The position numbers and the translations under genes are program-made. From contig OZ251446.1 in NCBI GenBank assembly GCA_965242495.1, positions 62,001-126,000 of the forward strand: DNA of 64,000 bases. The letters are read 5' to 3'. Source of the stretch: CBDESN01 sp965242495. GTDB lineage: Bacteria > Pseudomonadota > Alphaproteobacteria > MPNO01. Shown one piece after another: positions 33,937 to 40,810 of the stretch (position 1 is the first letter of the stretch; the number at the start of each line of letters is the position of its first letter). The notes beneath the pieces were generated by a model. It made no database searches. It was not told the DNA's origin and saw nothing but the letters and a program-made list of their open reading frames with translations.

Positions 33937-35394
33937 TCAAACGAACTCTGAACCCGTTCGTTCATACAGCTCGATCAGGAAATCGAGTTTCGCAGCCAGT
34001 TCCTCCACCGTGCACTGGAGATACATGGCGGCGGTATGTTCGGATATCAATCCCTTTTTGCGGCATTTACCCACCAAGTACGCGAACCGCCCTCGACGCT
34101 GATCTTTGGCGCCGGAAAATGGAAAGTAATCGACCGTGAAATTCTCTCGGGCCTTCCAATCATCCGATGGCGCTTCCGTTTCCGCTTCCGCGTCCGGAAT
34201 CTCAAGCGTGCGATGATGGCAGTTATAGATATGGTATCGCGCCGCGATCCTGCCGATCCCGAATTTTCGTATCGTATCGGCGACGGCCGTCGCCGAAAGG
34301 GGAAGCGGCGCGGTCTCGCGAACGGCGTCGTTGGGGGCAAGAAACGCGATGGCGAACGCATTGGCTCGTTGCTCTACGAAATCCATGCCGTTTCGACTTT
34401 GAGGATCCGTCTCACCCTCCGCGTATGAATCGATCCGAAGGTTCTCGATCCTCTCGTCCGGATCGTACAACAGATGCCCGAGCTCGTGGGCGAGCGTGGC
34501 GCGACGGACCCAGACGTTCCTGTTCGCCCCTTCGGTGTTGAGGACGATACCGCGCATCTCGCCGCCGTCGCCGTCGGTCGTCGCCACTGTCGCCCCGGCG
34601 ATTTCGGGATTACTCGGAAGAGGAGCCTGGACGACTGGTATGCCCAGCCGCTCCTCCACCAGTTCCCGCATCGAGGGGATCGGCGCTCGATTCAGTCCCA
34701 GAACGTCCCTGGCGCTCTCCGCCAGTTGGTAACCGACCTTCCAGGCGGGCATAGCCGGAGGCCCGTAAAACCCGTTCGGTTCGAACCGGGAACCTTCTTC
34801 CGTCTCGGTCCGCAGCCAGCCCTGCAACCTGTGCTGAATCCTGATGATCGACGCGGCCTCCGCGAACGACAGCGCCGTTCCGGGCGAGATGGGTTTCGTG
34901 CGGCCGCATTCCTCGTTTTGGAGAGTCCGCAGGCGGACCGCCAGTTCGTCACCCGGATCGTGGGCGGAAAACGCGAGCAGGCGCTCATCCAGACCCAGAA
35001 CCAGAGCGATGCGGTTCAATACCCCCATCGCGGCTTCAGGCTCCGAAGACTCGGCGGCCGCAACGTCCCGCTCGGGAATCGACGCCGCCCGCGCGACGCT
35101 TGCGCAGGAGAGCGAAAGGCGCTCCCTGCGGCGCTTCAGCGCCTGTCCGGCGGAGCGCCTGGAATGCTTCAGGATCGCCGCGCCGTATTCGACGGCCTCT
35201 TCCAGCACCTCGAGGCCGAAAGCATCGAACGCTTCCCACGCGGTGAGAACGTGTCCGGTTGGGCGCCGATCCGACTCGTATGAAGCAAGTTGCCCGGCGC
35301 TGCGCACGAAGTGCTGATCGGACCGTCTCGCGGCTTCTTCCGCCTCTCGGACTCCCTCCGCTCGGGGCCCGAAAATGTGGATCAACTCGGTCAT
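33937..35394 (-). CDS. HTH and ImmA/IrrE metallopeptidase
   Basis: 485 residues. Residues about 70-145 look like an Xre-type helix-turn-helix (SAGQALKRRRERLSLSCASV). The peptidase domain has AHELGHLL with zinc ligands H303 and H307 and catalytic E304, and a downstream EQRANAFAIAFLAP region. The C-terminal 90 residues are unassigned. ImmA/IrrE enzymes cleave repressors to switch on mobile-element or stress genes, and related proteins act as toxin-antitoxin regulators. ATG 35394 overlaps the upstream gene by ATGA. It is divergent from the 36.3-kb operon. Confidence 0.88.
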   Translation of the reverse strand: MTELIHIFGPRAEGVREAEEAARRSDQHFVRSAGQLASYESDRRPTGHVLTAWEAFDAFGLEVLEEAVEYGAAILKHSRRSAGQALKRRRERLSLSCASVARAASIPERDVAAAESSEPEAAMGVLNRIALVLGLDERLLAFSAHDPGDELAVRLRTLQNEECGRTKPISPGTALSFAEAASIIRIQHRLQGWLRTETEEGSRFEPNGFYGPPAMPAWKVGYQLAESARDVLGLNRAPIPSMRELVEERLGIPVVQAPLPSNPEIAGATVATTDGDGGEMRGIVLNTEGANRNVWVRRATLAHELGHLLYDPDERIENLRIDSYAEGETDPQSRNGMDFVEQRANAFAIAFLAPNDAVRETAPLPLSATAVADTIRKFGIGRIAARYHIYNCHHRTLEIPDAEAETEAPSDDWKARENFTVDYFPFSGAKDQRRGRFAYLVGKCRKKGLISEHTAAMYLQCTVEELAAKLDFLIELYERTGSEFV

Positions 35395-35900
35395 GCAGCC
35401 TGCTCTCGATATCGCTTCGCCTTACCGATACCCTCGTCCCAACCCAAAGACGTCACATCGTAACGGAAATCCCTGAAAACCTGAACGGCGCAATCCAGTT
35501 GGACGCCGTCGATCGGAGAATACCGGCCGGATCCTCCGGAAACCCAAAGGCGGCTGTCCGATTCAAACCAGAGCTCGCCGCCGAGATACGCCGGCCCGCC
35601 GCCGGTGATGTTCGTATGTTTCGGTTTTTTTCCGGCGATGGACGAGATGGGCGCCTCGCGAATATATGGGATACCGTTCATGTCGATGACCCAGAGATAG
35701 CAATTGGCGCCCGGCTCGGTGCGCGAAGGGGGCGGAGTCCCCAATGACACCGCTTGGGCGGGGGCGCGATCGAGAACGCGAAGACCGTCCGCCGGGACGA
35801 GTTGTCGATTCCAGTCCTGCGGAGGCGACTTCTTCTCGGGGCGCCGAAGGGAATAGCGGCGTCGAAAGTCGTCGAGCGGCAGTCGCGGTCTGTTCGGCAT
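35391..35900 (-). CDS. Unknown partner of the ImmA/IrrE peptidase
   Basis: About 169 residues from ATG 35900 (MPNRPRLPLDDFRRRYSLRR); no family recognised. The C-terminal 110 residues look globular and mixed beta (CYLWVIDMNGIPYIREAP, NITGGGPAYLGGELWF, VQLDCAVQVFRDFRYDV). The frame stays open upstream to 36299, but that part is Arg/Pro-rich and noise-like. The four-base overlap with the peptidase gene argues for cotranslation and a shared task; it could be the peptidase's substrate or inhibitor (inference). Confidence 0.6.
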   Translation of the reverse strand: MPNRPRLPLDDFRRRYSLRRPEKKSPPQDWNRQLVPADGLRVLDRAPAQAVSLGTPPPSRTEPGANCYLWVIDMNGIPYIREAPISSIAGKKPKHTNITGGGPAYLGGELWFESDSRLWVSGGSGRYSPIDGVQLDCAVQVFRDFRYDVTSLGWDEGIGKAKRYREQAA

Positions 35901-36337
35901 CCCGGCGTTCCCCGTCCCCGTCGTTGGCGGGAAGTGGCCGCGACCGGCCGCCTCCTCCCGGCGCGCACGAACCGCCCCGCCGGCGCAGGGAACATGGGCG
36001 CGCTTCGGCGATCTCGCCATCCGAAGCCGGGGTGGAGCAGGCCGTCGGGCGCGGCGGGGCGCACCGGAGGCCAGGAAGTCTCCCATCACGCGGCCGATCC
36101 TAACGTCGCGCGGGAGCGGACGCAACCCGCTGTCCGGGTTCACTACGACACTGGGTGGGCCTCCGGGCAAATCGAGGGGACCGCCTCGCCGCTCGGATCC
36201 GCGCGGCCGGCGCGGCGAGAACGCGGCGCGGGCCGCGTCGCCTTGCGAAGCGAGCGGGCGCCGTCCCGCCCATGGGTTGGACTTGCATGCGCTCTCCATG
36301 TGTGTTTCAATACACCTCGTCGTCTGGAGGAATGGCC
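35901..36337. other. Divergent intergenic region
   Basis: 437 bases between the immA-type pair and the low-GC operon. High-GC noise frames only. It contains repeat F copy 2 (36131-36167). The last 60 bases become AT-richer and hold GTGT-N6-ACAC (36302-36315) just before the operon's ribosome site, a possible operator. Confidence 0.5.
36131..36167 (+). repeat. Dispersed repeat F, copy 2
   Basis: TGTCCGGGTTCACTACGACA followed by CTGGGTGGGCCTCCGGG, matching 12416-12459. Confidence 0.65.
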
Positions 36338-36949
36338 ATGGCGGAGCAAGATCGGATCAGCGACCAGGGCATCTACGCCGTCGTTGACAAGGTGATCCAG
36401 GATCTCCTCCCGTTCGACCCGAATAGTCGACTGAGGGTGTATCGAACCGTCGGGACCTTTTTTGGCTTTGAGGATTCGTATCTTAAAGTTGCCGAAAATA
36501 TGGATGGTCGAGTTCCTGCAAGCCTCTCTCGTGAACCGAAATTCACGAGTTCGGAGGAGTTGACTCCCAAGGAATTCATGCTTCAAAAACGACCGAACAC
36601 CGATGTCGAACGTGTTGCTTGCCTTGCATATTACTTGGCCCATTACAGAGACACTCGCCACTTCAAGACGACGGACATAAGCAAGCTGAACACGGAAGCT
36701 GCCCAAATCAAGCTGTCCACCGCTTCCAACACCATCAGCAATGGTGTCAAAACCGGATACTTTACGGCGGCGGGAAAAGGCATGAAGCAATTGTCCGCCC
36801 AAGGGGAGAAATACGTCGAGGCATTGCCGGATCTTGGCGCTGCAAAAGAGGTTGGACCGCAGAAGAAACCCAGACGATCTCGTAAGAAGATCGGCGTGAG
36901 CCGCGCAGAAAATGGTCGCGGCCAGGAACAGGTCGATCCGAGTGAGTAG
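36338..36949 (+). CDS. Basic protein, first gene of ParA/RelA-SpoT operon
   Basis: 203 residues, function unknown. The N-terminal half is helical (YAVVDKVIQDLLPFDPNSR). Residues about 95-155 (HFKTTDISKLNTEAAQIKLS, then NTISNGVKTGYFTAAGKGMK) have the look of a winged-helix domain that recurs in uncharacterised proteins. The tail is Lys/Arg-rich (KKPRRSRKK), fitting nucleic-acid binding. ATG 36338 is seven bases after GGAGG; ATG 36332 is too close to it. GC is near 50% by eye, clearly below the core. The 3' end overlaps the ParA-like gene by eight bases. Confidence 0.75.
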   Translation: MAEQDRISDQGIYAVVDKVIQDLLPFDPNSRLRVYRTVGTFFGFEDSYLKVAENMDGRVPASLSREPKFTSSEELTPKEFMLQKRPNTDVERVACLAYYLAHYRDTRHFKTTDISKLNTEAAQIKLSTASNTISNGVKTGYFTAAGKGMKQLSAQGEKYVEALPDLGAAKEVGPQKKPRRSRKKIGVSRAENGRGQEQVDPSE

Positions 36950-37949
36950 TCCTGTCCGTATCACGATCTACAACCACAAGGGCGGTGTCGGAAAGACCAC
37001 GCTTGCGGTAAACGTTGCGTTCGCCTTGTCGTCTTTGGGGAAATCCGTCCTACTGGTTGATAGCGATCCCCAGTGCAACCTTACCTCGTATCTCCTGTCG
37101 GACGACGTTGTCGATGATCTCCTGAACCGATCCGGCGACGGAAACGGACAAACCATCTGGAGCGCCATCGAACCTGTAATCGACAACACGGGTTCCGTTC
37201 GTCTGGTAGATCTGACGGAGATCGGAGATGTTGCGCTGCTGCCAGGTGATATAAGGCTTTCCGAGTTTGAAGAATTTCTGGGAGATGCCTGGGCTGATGG
37301 ATTCAAAAGGCGAATGGGCGCTTTGCGAGCTACTTCGTCGATCAGTTACCTGATTTCCAGTTTGGGTAGCCAGCGTGATTTCGATTTCGTATTTTATGAT
37401 GCAGGACCTAATATCGGTCCGCTCAACCGTGTGCTCTTGCTGGATTCCGATTTTTTCGTGGTGCCGGTGTCCTGTGACTTATTTTCCATCAGGGCGCTAT
37501 CTACGCTTGGCCAAACGGTCAAGAAATGGATTATCGACGCAGATACCATTCACGGCATCGCGCCCGATGGTGTGATGGGGCTAAAAGGGAAACCAGAGTT
37601 TCTCGGTTATATACCTCAGCGATTCCGGGTTTATGGCCAAGACATGACGCGCGAAGCCAGATCGTACCACAGGAAAATCAGAGATCGTGTTTACAAGGAC
37701 ATTTCCTCTGTGTTGCGTGGAATCGACAAGGAGCTCGCGCCGGGGCCTCGAGTAAATCCGTTGGTCGGTGAAGTTCGAGACCTCGGGTCGGTTGTCCAAA
37801 CAGCGCAACGCGAAGGCGTATCCGTCTGGGATTGCTCAGCTCCGGTCAGTTATGATTATCTGAAGAAGACGGCGAAGAAATCGTTTTTTCAAATCGCTGA
37901 ACACGTTATGCGCGCGGCTGATGACCGGAGAAATTCAGATGTTGTCTAA
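36942..37949 (+). CDS. ParA/MinD-type ATPase
   Basis: 335 residues from GTG 36942 (an ATG at 36912 is an alternative). The deviant Walker A motif NHKGGVGKTTLAVNVAFALS, VDSDPQCNLTSYLL, and FVFYDAGPNIGPLNRVLLLD as the Walker B/switch region are complete. A central insert and a C-terminal helical part (about 230-335) are family-variable. ParA proteins form ATP-dependent dimers that bind DNA or position cargo. No parB or parS-like repeat is near, so plasmid partition is unlikely. It overlaps both neighbours, so the three genes are one unit. Confidence 0.9.
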   Translation: MSSPVRITIYNHKGGVGKTTLAVNVAFALSSLGKSVLLVDSDPQCNLTSYLLSDDVVDDLLNRSGDGNGQTIWSAIEPVIDNTGSVRLVDLTEIGDVALLPGDIRLSEFEEFLGDAWADGFKRRMGALRATSSISYLISSLGSQRDFDFVFYDAGPNIGPLNRVLLLDSDFFVVPVSCDLFSIRALSTLGQTVKKWIIDADTIHGIAPDGVMGLKGKPEFLGYIPQRFRVYGQDMTREARSYHRKIRDRVYKDISSVLRGIDKELAPGPRVNPLVGEVRDLGSVVQTAQREGVSVWDCSAPVSYDYLKKTAKKSFFQIAEHVMRAADDRRNSDVV

Positions 37950-38604
37950 AGACGATCGTCGCCGCGTCGATGAAGCGGCTAAGTATTTTATTGCCAATCG
38001 GCACTTGTTCGAGTCGTTTGCCCAATCTCTTATGACTTACTTTGAGAATAGTCCGGATCTTAGGGAATTTATCCATTTCATAAAATATAGAATCAAAGAT
38101 GAAAGGAGTTTACGATCGAAATTGGAAAGAATTCTCACGAGTGCAAGAGATCAGGATCTCGTGGACAGGATCACGGATTTTGCCGGCCTTCGAATCATTC
38201 ATTTGCATACGGATCAGTTGACGAATATACATCCATCTGTGTTAAGTATTCTGAACGAACAGAAATGCCAGCTATTGGGGAGTCCCAAGGCGTATTGTTG
38301 GGACTTGGAGTACGAAGACTTGTTTCGGCGGATGGGCGTCGAGACGGAGCAAAGAAGCTCCATGTACACGACGGTACACTATGACATCATGGCCAACCAG
38401 CGTAGGAGAATTACCTGTGAGCTTCAAGTGCGGCCCCTCATGGAGGAGTTGTGGGGAGAGGTTTCTCATCGAATTAACTATCCGAACTCATCGCCGAGCG
38501 TATCCTGTCGAGATCAACTGAGGGTATTGGCGAGGTTGACGTCTGGCTGCGATCGTTTGGTGGATTCCATAATCAAGACGCACCGTGAAATTTCTGGACA
38601 ATGA
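37939..38604 (+). CDS. RelA/SpoT-type nucleotide synthetase domain protein
   Basis: 221 residues from ATG 37939 (GGAGA upstream; ATG 37921 is alternative), a single synthetase domain without hydrolase or regulatory parts. Motifs: YRIKDERSLRSKLERI (ATP site), ITDFAGLRII (conserved Asp and Arg), YTTVHY (G-loop Tyr and His), and CELQVRPLMEELWGEVSHR (Glu, Arg, Trp, His). All are intact, so (p)ppGpp/(pp)pApp synthesis or pyrophosphorylation of another substrate, as in toxic SAS enzymes, is expected. It overlaps the ParA-like gene by 11 bases. Low GC, acquired. Confidence 0.9.
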   Translation: MLSKDDRRRVDEAAKYFIANRHLFESFAQSLMTYFENSPDLREFIHFIKYRIKDERSLRSKLERILTSARDQDLVDRITDFAGLRIIHLHTDQLTNIHPSVLSILNEQKCQLLGSPKAYCWDLEYEDLFRRMGVETEQRSSMYTTVHYDIMANQRRRITCELQVRPLMEELWGEVSHRINYPNSSPSVSCRDQLRVLARLTSGCDRLVDSIIKTHREISGQ

Positions 38605-38712
38605 CAGTCCTGCGACAAACCGAAAGCACGTCACATCGTAGCCGGTGTTGCGTTCAATTTTTCCTTCTTCCTTTGCGTTGCCGCCGGAAATCCTTGCCTT
38701 GAATTCTGTCGC

Positions 38713-40746
38713 ATGAATCAGTCCTCGGGCGACCCACCCGGCAATCCTGCCGCGACGCCGCGTCCCGATACATACGGAACGAAATCCGCGGACCGGTGGG
38801 CGCTTTCGGCCGTTGCAGTCATTGCGACGGGGCTGGTCGTTTACGCTTTCGATGCGCGCTGGTTCGTAGACGACGCCATGATCACCATGCAGTATGCCAG
38901 GAACGTGGCGACCGGCTGCGGCTGGAGCTTCAATTGCGGCGCGAACGACTTTGCTACGACGTCCTTTCTCCATACCTTTCTGTCGTCTATTGCGTTCCAT
39001 ATTGCGACGGAACCGGATACCGGTCTGGTGCTTGTGAAGGTCTACGAATCGACGGTCATCGTGCTTGCGGTGATCGCGTTCTGCCACATGCTCATCGGGG
39101 CGGGAATCGCGCGGTTTGCGGCTGTGCTTGCCGCCGTCGGTCTGTGCGCCAACCACAACACGTTCCAATACATGTCGTCGGGAATGGAGAACGCGCTCTA
39201 TTTGTTGGCGCTATCGCTGACTTTCAGAATGGGGTTCCGGGGTCGACATGCCCTGGTCGGCGGCTTGACCGGCGTTTGTCACCTCGTCCGACCGGAAGCA
39301 GTTTTTGCGGGGCCGGCAATAGCGCTCGTAGATCTACTGCGACGCAAATCAAACGGCCGGATCGAGATTCGGCGTTGTCTGCGCGATTGGACCAAGGCGG
39401 GCATGTGGTCGCTTGCGGTCGCCGCCCCCGTCTGGCTCGTTTTCACCGTCCTCAAGGGGACTCCCGTCCCGGTCTCCGGCGAAGTCAAATTGTTGACGGC
39501 CGGCAATTGGGGCCTGTTTCACGAAATGATCTGGCCCTTGATCTCACGTGAAATTGGCTGGCTACCATTCGTTCTCGCGGGTTTCGCCGTCGCCGCCTAT
39601 CGCCGATCCGCGCTGCTGGGGCCGCTTCTCACCGCTACGGCTCTCGTGCTACTCTATAGCGTCGTGGGGTTGCCGAAATCGCCCTGGTACTACCTGCCGC
39701 TTCATTTCGGCTTCTTCGCCGCCGCCGCCGCCGGGATCGACCTCCTTGCTCGTGCGGTCGGAGGCTATCGCTCCTGGCTGGCCCCGGCTTGCCATGTGGC
39801 CATTGCCGGGATTCTCGTCTCTCCGCTCGTCGATTTGCTCGACCGATTCTCACGCACGGCTCGGACGATATCAGCCACCGCCGACAGGCGTCACGACGTC
39901 AACAAACGAACCGGGGAATGGCTGAATAGGAACACGCCGCCGGATTCCCGCGTCGCGATACCGAACATCGGCTATATCGGTTTTCATGGCGGTGTGCGTC
40001 TCGTGGACCTGGTAGGCTTGGTGACGCCGGACATCGCGCGCAACCGTAAGAAAGGGGGGGGCTACTGGTACCATACCTATCGTCCGGAGCTTTACGGAAA
40101 CAAGATCAGGTGGAGCCCCCATTTCGACGACGGGAGATATGAGCTCGTCGCCGTCCTGGGGAAACCGACCCACCGCCTGGAGCGCTATATGATCTGGTTG
40201 CGTCGCGATCTGGCGACGGCTCGAGTTCGTCGATCATGGACCGTTCCCGGAAGCGGATTTCGAATCGCCGCCCGTGGAGGTATCCCGGTTGCGGCGAAAT
40301 CCGCGGGGGGCGCCTTGCGGATCGAGATCCCGTCCGAGGCGGCGTCGTCGGTTGAGTTGACGTCCCGCCTTGACGGCGCGGCGCTGCTGGACGAACGCTT
40401 TCCGGCGTCCGATCTCGTCGTTGACGTAACCCACGAACTTCCGAAGGTCGCCGTTCGCAGCTTGGCGGTGACGCTGGAGTCGGATTCGGAATCGGGTCCC
40501 GGCCATGCGCTTTTCCTGATGAAACGAGGCTTCCAGCCGGGACGCCGGCAGCACAGCCTGCTGTCGCAGGAGAACGTCGTCGATGAATCGAATTTCAATC
40601 CTGGAAACGTCGTTCGGCTGCGGCTTGAATATACGTTCAGAGGAACGTCGGGCGATTCCGCTCGGTTGTCGCTGGAGAAGCTGGAGCTCGTATCGTTTTC
40701 CGGGTGCCGGCTTGCGGGCAACTGCATTTCGAGGATATGGGAATGA
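38713..40746 (+). CDS. GT-C type membrane glycosyltransferase-like protein
   Basis: 677 residues. After a short cytoplasmic start come a membrane helix and the loop DARWFVDDAMITMQYARNV, the acidic DD motif expected of GT-C enzymes using lipid-linked sugars. About nine further hydrophobic segments run to residue about 375, then a soluble C-terminal half (about 390-677) with no recognised domain. A role in glycosylating a surface polymer is inferred from fold and from the two glycan genes that follow. Confidence 0.75.
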   Translation: MNQSSGDPPGNPAATPRPDTYGTKSADRWALSAVAVIATGLVVYAFDARWFVDDAMITMQYARNVATGCGWSFNCGANDFATTSFLHTFLSSIAFHIATEPDTGLVLVKVYESTVIVLAVIAFCHMLIGAGIARFAAVLAAVGLCANHNTFQYMSSGMENALYLLALSLTFRMGFRGRHALVGGLTGVCHLVRPEAVFAGPAIALVDLLRRKSNGRIEIRRCLRDWTKAGMWSLAVAAPVWLVFTVLKGTPVPVSGEVKLLTAGNWGLFHEMIWPLISREIGWLPFVLAGFAVAAYRRSALLGPLLTATALVLLYSVVGLPKSPWYYLPLHFGFFAAAAAGIDLLARAVGGYRSWLAPACHVAIAGILVSPLVDLLDRFSRTARTISATADRRHDVNKRTGEWLNRNTPPDSRVAIPNIGYIGFHGGVRLVDLVGLVTPDIARNRKKGGGYWYHTYRPELYGNKIRWSPHFDDGRYELVAVLGKPTHRLERYMIWLRRDLATARVRRSWTVPGSGFRIAARGGIPVAAKSAGGALRIEIPSEAASSVELTSRLDGAALLDERFPASDLVVDVTHELPKVAVRSLAVTLESDSESGPGHALFLMKRGFQPGRRQHSLLSQENVVDESNFNPGNVVRLRLEYTFRGTSGDSARLSLEKLELVSFSGCRLAGNCISRIWE

Positions 40747-40810
40747 AACCCACAGGCTTCGTCCTCCACTCAACCCGGATCGTCATGCCGGAAGATAGGA
40801 GTTCGCGTTC

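Noticed and set aside
30719..33951. Integron cassette array
   Set aside because: Direct repeats flank a gene, but there is no attC-like fold with GTTRRRY core sites and no integrase.
36942..37949. Plasmid partition locus
   Set aside because: A ParA-like gene is present, but no ParB gene, no iterated parS-like repeats, and no replication gene.
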